A stretch of DNA of 64,000 bases from an uncultured Clostridia bacterium (GCA_938045615.1 CALIBC010000178.1:186001-250000); one strand, 5' to 3'. Numbered from the stretch's first letter, positions 35,112 through 44,828 are shown. Numbers and translations: made by a program. The notes: generated by a model from the sequence alone, not told the origin.

Positions 35112-36581
35112 ATGAATAAAAAAAGATTGATACGCATCTTGGGGACGGTTGTGCTTGTGGAGTGTGCCGCAATGTTGCCCGCCCTTGGGATTTCAATGTA
35201 CACCAGAGACGGTGCGGCAATAAAAGGTTTTCTGATTACAATGGTACTGATGTTGATACTGGCCTCTACGATGCTCATGTACTCCAGAAGAGCAGGACGC
35301 CGCATGAATACGTGGGAAGATGTTGTCTGCACAGGACTTTGCTGGCTGGAACTCAGTTTTCTGGGGGCTTTGCCTTTGTTCATATCCGGTCAGGTGCCCG
35401 GTTTTGTAGATAGTCTGTTTGAGATTACATCGGGATTTACCACAACGGGGGCATCCGTTGTATCCGATGTTGAGAAACTCGGAAAGGGAATATTGTTTTG
35501 GCGTAGTTTCAGTCACTGGTTGGGAGGAATGGGAGTTTTGGCCTTCTTCCTAGCCGTACTGCCCGCAAAGGGGAACGACAACGGATATTCCATAGATTTG
35601 CTACGCTCTGAAAGTCCGGGCCCGATGGTAAACAAAATCGTTCCGAGGCTGAAAAAATCGTCGGAGATTCTGTATTTGATTTATATAGTGCTTACGGTTT
35701 TGAATATCGCATTTTTGCTCGTGGCGGGGATGCCGATGTTTGATGCATTTTGCATAGCATTCGGAACCGCCGGAACCGGAGGATTTTCGATTCTGAATAC
35801 GGGGCTTGCCACCTACAGCGTATTTGCGCAGAATGTGACCACGGTTTTCATGATATTGTTCGGGATAAACTTTACTCTTTTTTATCTGATGCTGACAAGG
35901 CGCTTCAAAGAGGTGCTCAAAGATGAGGAAGTCAGACTTTACATCGGAATTATACTGCTAAGCATAGTTTTGATAACGGTGAATATGCTCGGAAAAACAC
36001 AGGACACTTCAACTCTTGGCGAGACGATCAAAAATGCGGCATTCACGGTGGGGAGCGTAATAAGCACCACGGGGTATTCAACCACTGACTTCAACACATG
36101 GAACAGCCTGTCCAAAGCGATTCTTCTTCTTCTGATGATATTGGGTGCATGTGCAGGTAGCACCGGAGGAGGCCTGAAAGTATCACGACTGCTTGTTTTG
36201 TACAAGGCGCACAGGAGGACAATGCACAGCAGACTTTATCCGGATGAGGTGAAAGTGATAAAGCTCAACGGTGATCGGCTTGGCGAACGAACCGTGGGTA
36301 GTGTGGAGTCATATTTGGTAATATATTTTATAATAGTTGCGGTGTCATTTGTCCTGATCTCCGCAGACCCGGCCAATTATTCACTTGAAACCAACCTGTC
36401 TGCGGTGCTTGCGACATTTAACAATATAGGCCCCGGCTTTGGAAGTGTGGGGCCTATGGCGAACTTTGGGGATTACAGCGTACTGTCTAAGCTGGTGATG
36501 ACGCTTGACATGCTGCTTGGACGATTGGAAATATACCCAATACTGGCGCTTTTCACCATAAAAGCACTGAAAGGGAAATGA
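35112..36581 (+). CDS. trkH: Trk potassium uptake channel TrkH
   Basis: A 489-residue membrane pore with four repeated selectivity-filter hairpins: ITSGFTTTGASVVSD, FGTAGTGGFSILNTG, VISTTGYSTTDFNTW and FNNIGPGFGSVGP. The long FWRSFSHWLGGMGVLAFFLAV helix after the first filter is typical of TrkH/KtrB. About ten hydrophobic segments are visible. AAAGGAGAT precedes the start. Its stop overlaps the ATG of the next gene. Confidence 0.95.
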   Translation: MNKKRLIRILGTVVLVECAAMLPALGISMYTRDGAAIKGFLITMVLMLILASTMLMYSRRAGRRMNTWEDVVCTGLCWLELSFLGALPLFISGQVPGFVDSLFEITSGFTTTGASVVSDVEKLGKGILFWRSFSHWLGGMGVLAFFLAVLPAKGNDNGYSIDLLRSESPGPMVNKIVPRLKKSSEILYLIYIVLTVLNIAFLLVAGMPMFDAFCIAFGTAGTGGFSILNTGLATYSVFAQNVTTVFMILFGINFTLFYLMLTRRFKEVLKDEEVRLYIGIILLSIVLITVNMLGKTQDTSTLGETIKNAAFTVGSVISTTGYSTTDFNTWNSLSKAILLLLMILGACAGSTGGGLKVSRLLVLYKAHRRTMHSRLYPDEVKVIKLNGDRLGERTVGSVESYLVIYFIIVAVSFVLISADPANYSLETNLSAVLATFNNIGPGFGSVGPMANFGDYSVLSKLVMTLDMLLGRLEIYPILALFTIKALKGK

Positions 36582-37309
36582 TAGAAATGAAAGATATGAT
36601 TGCATCTTCCATCAGAAATATATACGCAAGATACGATGCCTTATTGACCGTAACCGCCGTTTTTGCTCTTGTGACTACGGTTCTTTTGACGGTAATATGC
36701 TTTGATTCACTGAAGGTGGAAAAAGGCATACAAAATTATATCGCAAACGGACTTAACGCCCGGCAGTCGACGAGGCTATCTGCGCTTGAGGAGCAGGCGG
36801 GACTTCCGGCGACGGCTGAGATAAGAGCGGCGATCAACAGTTACCAAACAAACGTGGAGGCCGAGAAACAGAGGTGGCTTGCCGATCAAGAAAGGCGCAT
36901 GGCAAAGCTAAGAGAGAAGAACCGGGCAAAGGCGGAAAAAGAGAGGATAAAGAAAGAGGCGGAAAAAAACACCAAACGGACGTACAAGGGGAGTTGGTCG
37001 GGGATGCGGATCTCAAAATCAAGAGGCAGCATCATGGGGCCCTCTGGCAGAGAAACCTATTACAATCTGAACATGTCATCATGTGTGAGCACAATGCGGG
37101 GAAAAGGATTTTCGGAAAAGAAATACCCGTATATGGTAAGAAACGACGGAGTCAAAACCCTTGGGGGATATGTGATGGTTGCCGCCAATTTATCGATAAG
37201 GCCAAAGGGCTCTTTCATAATGACGTCGGTGGGAATAGGGATCGTTGTGGATACGGGAGGTTTTGCATCGCGCAATCCCACACAGCTTGACATCGCAACA
37301 AACTGGTAA
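36578..37309 (+). CDS. Membrane-anchored 3D-domain protein
   Basis: A 243-residue protein coupled to trkH by an ATGA overlap. Residues 22-45 span the membrane (LLTVTAVFALVTTVLLTVIC). Residues about 75-135 are a Lys/Glu/Arg-rich coiled coil. The C-terminal third, LSIRPKGSFIMTSVGIGIVV followed by DTGGF and LDIATNW, resembles the 3D double-psi barrel of wall-active proteins such as RpfB/YabE, with the Asp residues at DTGG and LDIA in place. A role in wall turnover is possible but unproven, and its link to K+ transport rests on position. Confidence 0.75.
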   Translation: MIEMKDMIASSIRNIYARYDALLTVTAVFALVTTVLLTVICFDSLKVEKGIQNYIANGLNARQSTRLSALEEQAGLPATAEIRAAINSYQTNVEAEKQRWLADQERRMAKLREKNRAKAEKERIKKEAEKNTKRTYKGSWSGMRISKSRGSIMGPSGRETYYNLNMSSCVSTMRGKGFSEKKYPYMVRNDGVKTLGGYVMVAANLSIRPKGSFIMTSVGIGIVVDTGGFASRNPTQLDIATNW

Positions 37310-37399
37310 GGCCGTCGGTCGAATGTAAAAATTCGAGTAAGGCAAAAGATATTGAACCGAAAGATGCGAACGAGGCGAAAGAGACCGGAATATATCTGA

Positions 37400-38842
37400 T
37401 CAGGTCTGCCGTGGTTTTTCAGATAAATCGCTTTTGGCAGTTTCAATACCGTCTTTATCTTCTTTTAAGGCCTTCAGGATCCGGGAGTGGGTTTCTCTTG
37501 TTATAGGGTATTTATATATTGGATAGATTGCCGCAAGCAGAAATAGAACCGGAATGAAAGTTGTGCAGTTGAAAATGCCTTCAAGAGCACGCTCGCTTTG
37601 AGTGAGCTTATCGCTTTGAAATTCGTATATGGACAAGAGCAAGCCCAGAAGCTGGGCGCCCACACCGCCGGCGACAGCTTCAACCAGCCCCTGAAATGAA
37701 AGTATGCTGCCTTGACGACTTTTTCCGCTGACCATTCTGTCATAATCGCACACATCGTAATATATCGAGGGTATCAGTTGCCAGTATATGGAGGTGCACA
37801 GAGAAACGAAGAGAACGTAAAGGCACAGCTGAGGGAATGTATCGACTCCTGTGAAGCGAATCAAAAACATCCCACATGCGGCGATGAAATAAAAAAAGAT
37901 AAGCGTGGCGCGTTTATCTATTTTTTTCGAGAGTTTGCCGACGACAGGTATGAAAAAAAGTCCCATCACCGCCCTGCTCAGCAGCGCAAGGGAAAGTTTG
38001 TCCGCATCAAGACCGCGATTGTAGGTCAGGAAATATACCATGTCGCTCATGATCATGGTGTAGGCGATCAACGAAAAAACACTTGCGATAACCAGATATT
38101 TCATAGGCTGCAATTTTGCGATATCCAGATATTCCCGAAATATCTCTTTCGGGCGGATGTCCCGGATATGAGGGATTTGCGTCTTTTCCTGCGGAGGATC
38201 CTTCTCTTTTGAGGTTATTACGGTCACCACGATGCTGGCTGTGGCAAGAAGACCGGTACAAGCCCCGACCGCAGACCAAGAGAGGTTTGTTGAAAATCCA
38301 AGAGACCTCAGTGCTTTAACCAGTAGGAGAGGCATGGTCATTGTCATCACCACACCGATACTGTTGAAGGCTGATGCGTAGAGGCGCAAGGTGGTTCTTT
38401 CCCTGTAATCCCGGGTGTATCCGGTGCCGAGCGCCAAGTAGGGGACAAAAAATCCGGTGTAACTTGTCCATAGAAGCATAAGAACAAGACCATAGTAAAC
38501 AGGTTTAAGAAAGCCTGCGATGGGCAGATTGGTGAATGCCAAGAACATTGAAATCGCAAGAGGAATCGAAAAAAATAGAATCATTGGGCGTCTTCTGCCG
38601 AAGCGAGAGTGGATTTTGTCCGACAAAAACCCGACGATTGGATTGATGAATGCATTCCAGACCGCTCCCGCCGCAAGAATGCTCCCGGCGATGAAAGGTT
38701 TTATGCCGGCTATCGTGGTTAAAAAGAACATCAAAAAAGAGCCTATCATCGTGTAGGCAAGAGCATCGCCGATGGAGCCACTGCCATAACCCAAATGCTC
38801 CTTGATGGCAAGGGTTTGATTTTCCACGCTTTCTCTTTTCAT
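37400..38842 (-). CDS. GPH-family sugar:cation symporter
   Basis: A 480-residue, 12-helix major-facilitator transporter of the glycoside-pentoside-hexuronide:cation symporter family (MelB-like). The N-terminus GYGSGSIGDALAYTMIGSFL and the loop FLSDKIHSRFGRRRPMILF are family markers. A cluster of hydrophobic segments fills the rest, and the tail is hydrophilic. It converges on the 3D-domain gene and has no sugar-enzyme neighbour, so its substrate is unknown. A histidine phosphatase gene lies 21 bases upstream in the same direction. Confidence 0.88.
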   Translation of the reverse strand: MKRESVENQTLAIKEHLGYGSGSIGDALAYTMIGSFLMFFLTTIAGIKPFIAGSILAAGAVWNAFINPIVGFLSDKIHSRFGRRRPMILFFSIPLAISMFLAFTNLPIAGFLKPVYYGLVLMLLWTSYTGFFVPYLALGTGYTRDYRERTTLRLYASAFNSIGVVMTMTMPLLLVKALRSLGFSTNLSWSAVGACTGLLATASIVVTVITSKEKDPPQEKTQIPHIRDIRPKEIFREYLDIAKLQPMKYLVIASVFSLIAYTMIMSDMVYFLTYNRGLDADKLSLALLSRAVMGLFFIPVVGKLSKKIDKRATLIFFYFIAACGMFLIRFTGVDTFPQLCLYVLFVSLCTSIYWQLIPSIYYDVCDYDRMVSGKSRQGSILSFQGLVEAVAGGVGAQLLGLLLSIYEFQSDKLTQSERALEGIFNCTTFIPVLFLLAAIYPIYKYPITRETHSRILKALKEDKDGIETAKSDLSEKPRQT

Positions 38843-38863
38843 CTGTCTTACTCCGGATTACGG

Positions 38864-39514
38864 TTATTTGACTTTGAATTTCGGCTTGCGGCGCTGCTCC
38901 GGGGGGATGTGACCATCGTGATTCCATTCCAGTATGGTTGCTTTGTTTTCATTGAGGTCAACCTCGACAACACTGTATCCCGCATTGGAAAGAGGGCGAT
39001 CCCAGATCTCATCTATGCTTATGCCCGCAATGGCAAGTAGGATCGTGGAAAGGCACACCATGTGTGCGACTATAAGCACGGTATTGCCGGGATTTTTTTT
39101 CGCGATTTCCCAAAAGGCTGCCGTGGCGCGAGCCTGTACATCACGGAACGTTTCGCCGTTTTGTATTCGGACTTCAGTGGGTTTGTATGTCCAGATATCG
39201 TGTTGCCCGGGGAACTTTTCTTCAATTTCACGGGCGGTCAGTCCCTCCCAGTCTCCTGCATTCTGTTCATGTAGCTCGTTTTCTATGGTTAGATCTATGC
39301 CGTGCCCATCTATGATGATCTGTGCTGTTTCAACGGCTCGTTTCAGGGGGCTTGCATAGGCGGCATCCATACGCACCTTGCGCAGCGCTTGTTTTGCATA
39401 ATTTGCTTGGGTTTTTCCAAGTTCGTTGAGCGGAATGTCTGTCATTCCCTGAAATTTTCGCGCTTTGTTCCAGTCGGTTTCTCCGTGTCTTACGAGAATT
39501 ACTTTGGTTTTCAA
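38864..39514 (-). CDS. Histidine phosphatase family protein
   Basis: A 216-residue phosphoglycerate-mutase-like phosphatase. The catalytic histidine is in LVRHGETDWNKARKFQG, with YASPLKRAVETAQII, GDWEGLTAREIEEKFPG and VAHMVCLSTIL supplying the second His and other pocket residues. Members act on phosphoglycerate, alpha-ribazole phosphate or other phosphates; the sequence does not fix which. It is upstream of, and probably co-transcribed with, the GPH symporter. A T-rich stretch precedes its start. Confidence 0.88.
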   Translation of the reverse strand: MKTKVILVRHGETDWNKARKFQGMTDIPLNELGKTQANYAKQALRKVRMDAAYASPLKRAVETAQIIIDGHGIDLTIENELHEQNAGDWEGLTAREIEEKFPGQHDIWTYKPTEVRIQNGETFRDVQARATAAFWEIAKKNPGNTVLIVAHMVCLSTILLAIAGISIDEIWDRPLSNAGYSVVEVDLNENKATILEWNHDGHIPPEQRRKPKFKVK

Positions 39515-39681
39515 GTTAGATCCTTTCGTTTTATCGTTTTATAAAAAAAAATAAGTTAGGCATACGCTACCAATCCACTCGGCAGTTCCGTTTCCCCTGT
39601 TTCCCCCCGGATCCGGCGATTCTGTTTCCCCGGATTCCAAAGAAGGGGTTACAACTTCGGATTTGCTTAAGTTTCTCTGAA

Positions 39682-40671
39682 TCACTCCTTGACCAAAGTT
39701 TCATGGGTTTGAACGGTGACGGTGGTATACGGTGCGATCGATTCCGTCAAAAAAGCGTTACCGCCTATTATTGCGCCTTTCCCTATGACCGTGTCACCTC
39801 CGAGGATAGTGGCGCCGGAATACAGCGTCACGTCGTCTTCTATGGTCGGGTGGCGCTTACTACCGCGGAGTTTCTGCCCTTCCTTTGTCGAAAGAGCACC
39901 GATCGTAACTCCTTGATAAACCTTGACGTGTTCGCCGATCACGGAGGTCGATCCGATGACTATTCCTGTGGCATGATCAATAAAGAAGTATTTGCCTATG
40001 CTTGCCCCCGGATGTATGTCGACTCCTGTGTGCCTGTGCGCATACTCTGTCATCATGCGCGGTATAAGAGGAACGCGAAGCAGGTAGAGTTCATGCGCAA
40101 AGCGGTATATGGTAATGGCCAAAAGTCCCGGGTATGCGAGGATTATCTCATCTTTACTGCTCGCCGCAGGATCCCCGTCGTACGTCGCCTGTATGTCGGT
40201 ATTGAGGTACTCGCGTATCCTGGGGATGGTCGAGAAAAATTTAAGACATATCCGCTGTGCAGCGCGTTTCCTTATATACTTTGGGGTTTTGCGGAACTTT
40301 TTATCATACAAAAGGGCAACTTGAATTTGTTTTCTCAAATCATAGATGACATCCTCGATCAAAACGTTGAGTTTGGAATGGGTGTTCCTAGTACGATAAA
40401 GCTTTTCGCGGTAATAGCCGGGGTACAGGATCATCAGAAGTTCAGAAATGATTTTTTTGACGACTTCCTGATCCGGCTGTTGTGAAACTTCCATCTTATC
40501 TATATCGCGATTTTTTTGATAATCCGTAAGTATGGTGTTGAGAATTTCATCGGTTTCCTGATCCAATGCCATATCCAGGGCATCCTCGTATTCCGTGTCC
40601 GGCTGATCCTCATATTGGCTATCCATGTCTTTCGACTCAAGATTATCTCGGGAAATTTTGTTGATTTTCAT
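39682..40671 (-). CDS. Serine O-acetyltransferase (EpsC type)
   Basis: Acetylates serine with acetyl-CoA for cysteine synthesis. The 329-residue form is longer than E. coli CysE and belongs to the EpsC/SAT branch. The first 190 residues are helical and charged; then the left-handed beta-helix has IDHATGIVIGSTSVIGEHVK and VYQGVTIGALSTKEGQK. The catalytic Asp/His pairs sit in MTEYAHRHTGVDIHPGASIG. The C-terminus closes the helix (VIGKGAIIGGNAFLTESIAP). No cysK is in the window. It is divergent from the HD gene. Confidence 0.9.
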   Translation of the reverse strand: MKINKISRDNLESKDMDSQYEDQPDTEYEDALDMALDQETDEILNTILTDYQKNRDIDKMEVSQQPDQEVVKKIISELLMILYPGYYREKLYRTRNTHSKLNVLIEDVIYDLRKQIQVALLYDKKFRKTPKYIRKRAAQRICLKFFSTIPRIREYLNTDIQATYDGDPAASSKDEIILAYPGLLAITIYRFAHELYLLRVPLIPRMMTEYAHRHTGVDIHPGASIGKYFFIDHATGIVIGSTSVIGEHVKVYQGVTIGALSTKEGQKLRGSKRHPTIEDDVTLYSGATILGGDTVIGKGAIIGGNAFLTESIAPYTTVTVQTHETLVKE

Positions 40672-40921
40672 GATTGTATCCTGCTTTAAGAGTCATTTCG
40701 TTGCATGACCGATCCTATGTTGGTCGGCTTGCCACATAAGGTGACAACGTTAGGTCAATCGTAACATAAAATGGCTGAAAAGCAAAGAGCGGAAAGAAAA
40801 AGGTTAAGATAAGCAGGGAGAGGCGCCGGATACAGTTACAAAAAAGTCGATGGCAAAATCCGATAAAAAAGAATATAATGTTAAGAAAAATTACGACCAT
40901 ACAGAACAGAAGGAGGGAGAA
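40672..40921. other. Divergent intergenic region
   Basis: This 250-base gap separates the serine acetyltransferase and HD genes. GACC/GGTC dyads occur near 40708-40726. No T-box or S-box sequence is seen upstream of the acetyltransferase. An in-frame upstream ATG for the HD gene at 40850 is not used. Confidence 0.4.
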
Positions 40922-41515
40922 ATGGAAAAGCAAATTTCGCGAAAAGAAGCATTGGAACTGCTGAGGAAGTACAACAAAGAACCTTTTCACATCAGACACG
41001 CTCTGACTGTGGAGGCCGTCATGAAATGGTACGCAGACCGGCTCGGGTACGGTGACAGCGCCGAGTTCTGGGGTATAGTGGGACTCCTGCACGATATTGA
41101 TTTTGAGGAATATCCCGATCAACATTGCGTAAAAGCCCGTGAACTTTTGGAAGATGCGGGAGTTGGTGAAGACATAATCCACGGGGTGATAAGTCATGGA
41201 TACGATCTTGTTGTGGATGTGAAACCTGAGCACGAAATGGAAAAAGTTCTCTATGCCACCGATGAACTTACCGGACTTATAGGCGCAGTTGCCTTGATGT
41301 ATCCGTCCAAAAGCGTGCAGGATATGAAGTTGAAATCTCTCAAAAAGAAATTCAAAACACCTAAATTTGCCGCGGGGTGTGATCGTGATGTAATTAGAAA
41401 AGGTGCCGAAATTCTCGGGATCGAGCTGGATGAACTGTTTGAAAAGACGATAGAAGCGATGAAAGACTCGGAATCCGACATAAACGGCGAACTTGCGGAA
41501 TTGGGTATATCGTAG
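40922..41515 (+). CDS. HD-domain hydrolase
   Basis: A 197-residue metal-dependent phosphohydrolase of the HD superfamily. The first His comes from FHIRHALTVEAVMKWYADRL, the HD pair from GLLHDIDFEEYPDQHC and the later Asp from LYATDELTGLIGAVALM. GAAGGAGGGAGAA before 40922 sets the start; an upstream ATG at 40850 would add a low-quality lysine-rich stretch. Substrate unknown: nucleotides and cyclic nucleotides are common in the superfamily. Confidence 0.85.
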   Translation: MEKQISRKEALELLRKYNKEPFHIRHALTVEAVMKWYADRLGYGDSAEFWGIVGLLHDIDFEEYPDQHCVKARELLEDAGVGEDIIHGVISHGYDLVVDVKPEHEMEKVLYATDELTGLIGAVALMYPSKSVQDMKLKSLKKKFKTPKFAAGCDRDVIRKGAEILGIELDELFEKTIEAMKDSESDINGELAELGIS

Positions 41516-41609
41516 GTTGAGTTTGCCCTATGCCATGTTGTCTGTATGCCATCTCATCTATATACAATTTCGGGCATTTGCCTTACCTCCTGCGCTCTTT
41601 GCCTCGCAA

Positions 41610-41655
41610 CATAAAAGCCGTATGCGGCGGTTTCCCGTCACACACGGCTCTTATG
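41610..41655 (-). repeat. Conserved-core hairpin, copy A
   Basis: Read on the minus strand, CATAAGAGCC pairs with GGCTTTTATG (one mismatch) and encloses a core that is identical over 26 bases to copy B. The core itself folds as CGG-GAAA-CCG. It lies 94 bases after the HD gene and could end its transcript. Confidence 0.85.
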
Positions 41656-41987
41656 AAGTTATTAGTCATTAGTTATTATGAGAAAGAATGTTATTAAGAA
41701 AGTTGTTGTCATTTCGGTTGGTTTGCTATGTTTCGTTAGCTTCATCTCCTCTTGACAGTTACAAGTATAGTATTCTTTTGTGAAGGTCGCTGTAGGTTTT
41801 TTTGGTTGTTTGCGGGTTGGTTTTTGTCATTTCAAATATCTTCCTGTCATCACTTCTTCATAAAACTCACTTTGCCGCTATATTTTTAGAGATGAAATCT
41901 TTGGGGATGATGCCAATATCAACATAGCTGACTAATTGATAATAAAATTTCTTAGTAGAATTCTTCCCTACTAATAACTATAACTCA

Positions 41988-42029
41988 CAAAGACCGTGTG
42001 TGACGGGAAACCGCCGCATGCGGTCTTTG
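41988..42029 (+). repeat. Conserved-core hairpin, copy B
   Basis: CAAAGACCG pairs with CGGTCTTTG around the same 26-base core as copy A (core 41994-42019), in inverted orientation to A. The stem outside the core differs from A yet stays complementary. Confidence 0.85.
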
Positions 42030-42217
42030 CGGTTTCGGGAGAATAAATTCCCATTTTGTATTGATATACGCATTCAGTGGCGGTAAACTTACCGTAAGGC
42101 ATGCCGGAAAAGGTATGAAGTGAGGGGACAAATACCCTTGTAAGTGAGAAAAGCGCTTCACGATTCGATGTTAGGGTTTGTCGTTACACTTTATATACCG
42201 GGAGGAGTGATTGTGAC

Positions 42218-42754
42218 ATGAGAATTAAGCATTTTATCAAATATGAGTCACCTTTGGGAAATCTCATCATCGAATCGAATGGGGAGGAGCTAACAGGGCT
42301 TTCCTTTGCCGAGGGGGGTTCATGTTCAGGCGATGGGAGGGGCTCATCCTCGCCAAAAGAAGAGTGGGCTTGCATAGAAGAGAAAGATGCCGTTTTGCGT
42401 GAAACCTGCGACTGGTTGGATTCCTATTTTAACGGCGAAATTCCGGGGTTTATGCCGCCTATTCACTTTGAAGGAACTGAATTTCAGAAAGATGTTTGGA
42501 ATATATTGCTTGAGATCCCATATGGTGAAACGATGTCGTACGCCTACATTGCAAAGCGGATGGCAGAAAAGAGAGGGATAAAGAGAATGTCCGCCCAAGC
42601 TGTGGGAGGAGCTGTTGGTCGAAACAATATAGCTATAATAGTGCCATGCCACAGGGTGATCGGCAGCGACGGCAGTTTAACGGGATATGCGGGCGGATTG
42701 GAGAAGAAAATAAGGTTGCTCACTTTGGAAAAAGCCGAGTTTCGTGAGCAATGA
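42218..42754 (+). CDS. ogt: Methylated-DNA--protein-cysteine methyltransferase
   Basis: Repairs O6-alkylguanine by moving the alkyl group to its own cysteine. The 178-residue protein has the family active site IIVPCHRVIGSDGSLTGYAG, with FQKDVWNILLEIPYGETMSY and AVGGAVGRNNIAI preceding it. The N-terminal part contains a Gly/Ser insert (GGSCSGDGRGSSSPKEE). GGGAGGAG before the ATG is strong. An EamA transporter gene follows after 29 bases. Confidence 0.94.
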   Translation: MRIKHFIKYESPLGNLIIESNGEELTGLSFAEGGSCSGDGRGSSSPKEEWACIEEKDAVLRETCDWLDSYFNGEIPGFMPPIHFEGTEFQKDVWNILLEIPYGETMSYAYIAKRMAEKRGIKRMSAQAVGGAVGRNNIAIIVPCHRVIGSDGSLTGYAGGLEKKIRLLTLEKAEFREQ

Positions 42755-42783
42755 GCGAGACTGCGTAAATTAGGATATAAAGA

Positions 42784-43731
42784 ATGAAAAAAGTAATAGT
42801 GTATATTTGCCTGACGGCATTTTTATTCGGAACCATGGAAGTTGCGCTTAAAACGGCGGGCGGAAGCCTTGATTCGATCCAGCTGACGTTTTTGCGGTTT
42901 TTGATCGGCGGAGTCATACTGCTACCCATAGGTATCGGAAAGACGGTGCGCAAGCCGGGAAAAAGTGGCGACAGGCTCAGCGTAAAAGATCACGCGTGGA
43001 TGAGTCTTGTGGGTATCGTGGGGATCCCGGTGAGCATGCTCTGTTTTCAACTTGGAGTGGAACGCTGCAATGCGGCGACCGCGGCTTCCTTGATATGCCT
43101 GAATCCGCTATTTACCATGCTGATAGCGCATTTTTTTACGCAGGAAAAGATGAACGGGCTCAAGACACTTGCATTTATGATAGGCGTGGGCAGTGCGGTC
43201 TTGCTGGTGCGCCCGTGGGATGTGCAGGAGGGAAATACGCTTGCGGGGATAGTTTTGATGCTCACCGCATCTGTCACGTTTGCGGCATACACCGTTATGG
43301 GCAAGAGGACGGTTGCGAGAATGGGAACATTTTTTCAGACGGGATATGGATTTATGGTAGGCTCACTTATTCTCCTTGTGGTGTTGATAGCAGACGAAAG
43401 GCCAATTTTTCGCGGCATATTGGATCATTTTTGGATCGTGCTGTACTGCGGGATATTTGTCACGGGGCTGGGATATATGTTTTTCTTTCTTGCGATAAGA
43501 TATTCTGATGCGAGTACGGGATCGGTCGCTTTTTTTATAAAACCGGCGATTGCCCCGATCCTTGCGATGATATTTTTGGATGAGAAGATCCTTTGGAATA
43601 CGGTTGCGGGCGTTATCCTTTTGATCACGGCATCATTTATAAGCCTGTATGACACACGGCTACGGATAAAGTCGGCAAGCGACGGAGAAAAAAAGAAACC
43701 TCACATGGGAGGCAAATTTGGGTCGGATTAA
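42784..43731 (+). CDS. EamA/DMT-family transporter
   Basis: A 315-residue permease of the drug/metabolite transporter superfamily with about ten membrane helices in two EamA repeats (FLFGTMEVALKTAGGSLDSI ... ; VTFAAYTVMGKRTVARMG ...). FLRFLIGGVILLPIGI in the first repeat and GYMFFFLAIRYSDASTGSVA in the second are typical. Substrates range from amino acids to nucleosides and cannot be read here. It converges on a LysR regulator gene 87 bases away, which might control it. Confidence 0.88.
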   Translation: MKKVIVYICLTAFLFGTMEVALKTAGGSLDSIQLTFLRFLIGGVILLPIGIGKTVRKPGKSGDRLSVKDHAWMSLVGIVGIPVSMLCFQLGVERCNAATAASLICLNPLFTMLIAHFFTQEKMNGLKTLAFMIGVGSAVLLVRPWDVQEGNTLAGIVLMLTASVTFAAYTVMGKRTVARMGTFFQTGYGFMVGSLILLVVLIADERPIFRGILDHFWIVLYCGIFVTGLGYMFFFLAIRYSDASTGSVAFFIKPAIAPILAMIFLDEKILWNTVAGVILLITASFISLYDTRLRIKSASDGEKKKPHMGGKFGSD

Positions 43732-43818
43732 AAGCAAAAGAGGGGAAACAAGCAAAAGTACAAGAGGAAGTGACTGATCAAAAAGATCGGCGCGCACGAA
43801 AAAAGAAGCTGTTTATTT

Positions 43819-44703
43819 TCAATGTTCTTCCTTGGAGATTACCGAAACCACGGTGTCGATGAATGAGCGGGTTGCGGGCAAAGTCTTTTCTCCGGGTCTT
43901 GTGGCGACCCCGAGTATGCGAAACATCGGCGGATCCAGGGGTATGTTGACGGTTTCCGCATCGTAGCTTCCGAGCATAAGTTTGCCTGCGAGAGAAACGC
44001 CGAGATTGTGCTTGACCATCTGAATTGCGGTCAGGTCGTTTTTGCAGGTATACATCACATTCAATTTCGCCTGAGGTATCCTGTGCTCGGGCCAGCCCTG
44101 AATTGAGGCGGTATCCCCCGTGGCGTATGAAATAAAAGGGTAGCGTATAAGAGTTTCCGGAGGAATTTTTTTCAAAGAAGCAAGTTCGTGATTGACGGGC
44201 AGAACCGCTACAATTTCATCCCTCAACAAAACCTTGGAGATGTAATTTTTTTTATTCTCGACCTCCATCATCGCCATGTCGATCCTCCCGCTCATGAGCA
44301 TGCGCTCAAGGGTGGGAGCCTCATTTTCTATCATGTTGATCTTGATGTTGGGAAATTTCTTTGCGAAAACTTCCAGAATCTCGGGCATCCATGCCGTGCT
44401 GATGCTTGAAAGACATCCTACCGTAACAGTACCGGTATCTTTCCCGGACATTCGGTCACATTCCTGTCTGATGGTGCGTTCCCAACGAAATTCCTCTCGC
44501 ATGAGGGGCAGAAGTTTCTGCCCGTTGGGGGTTAAAATAGCGCCTTTGTTGGTTCGTGTCAAAAGCTTAATGCCCAGCTCTTTCTCCAGGCTGTTGATCA
44601 TTTGGGTGATTCCGGACTGCGTATAGCCCATGCGCTCTGCTGCATTTGTGATGCTTCCCGTTTCCGAGATGGTTATAAGCGCTTCGTATTTTCTGTTATC
44701 CAT
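43819..44703 (-). CDS. LysR-family transcriptional regulator
   Basis: A 294-residue LysR regulator. The N-terminal winged helix-turn-helix is seen in ETGSITNAAERMGYTQSGIT with QMINSLEKELGIKLLTRTNK following, and the C-terminal effector domain begins GTVTVGCLSSISTAWMPEIL. Targets are unknown. LysR genes often regulate a divergent neighbour, but here the neighbour upstream (enolase) reads the same way, so the converging EamA gene is an alternative target. Confidence 0.92.
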   Translation of the reverse strand: MDNRKYEALITISETGSITNAAERMGYTQSGITQMINSLEKELGIKLLTRTNKGAILTPNGQKLLPLMREEFRWERTIRQECDRMSGKDTGTVTVGCLSSISTAWMPEILEVFAKKFPNIKINMIENEAPTLERMLMSGRIDMAMMEVENKKNYISKVLLRDEIVAVLPVNHELASLKKIPPETLIRYPFISYATGDTASIQGWPEHRIPQAKLNVMYTCKNDLTAIQMVKHNLGVSLAGKLMLGSYDAETVNIPLDPPMFRILGVATRPGEKTLPATRSFIDTVVSVISKEEH

Positions 44704-44828
44704 AAAAATCTATCTTCATTAAAAGATGTAATATCAGACATTAAATTTTAAAGTTTTACTTATTATATAGAATGTACTACCATATGTCAAGAAAGCGTCA
44801 GCTTTCACATATAATGCCTTAGATGAAT

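Larger units (their letters stand above)
41516..42217. other. 702-base gene-free region bounded by hairpins
   Basis: No believable reading frame is present. It holds two inverted copies of a conserved hairpin (41610-41655 and 41988-42029) that bound about 330 bases of AT-rich sequence with short repeats (ATTAGTCATTAGTTATTA near 41661; GTTGGTTTG-like runs). The last 190 bases before ogt include TTTATATACC near 42189. Confidence 0.55.
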
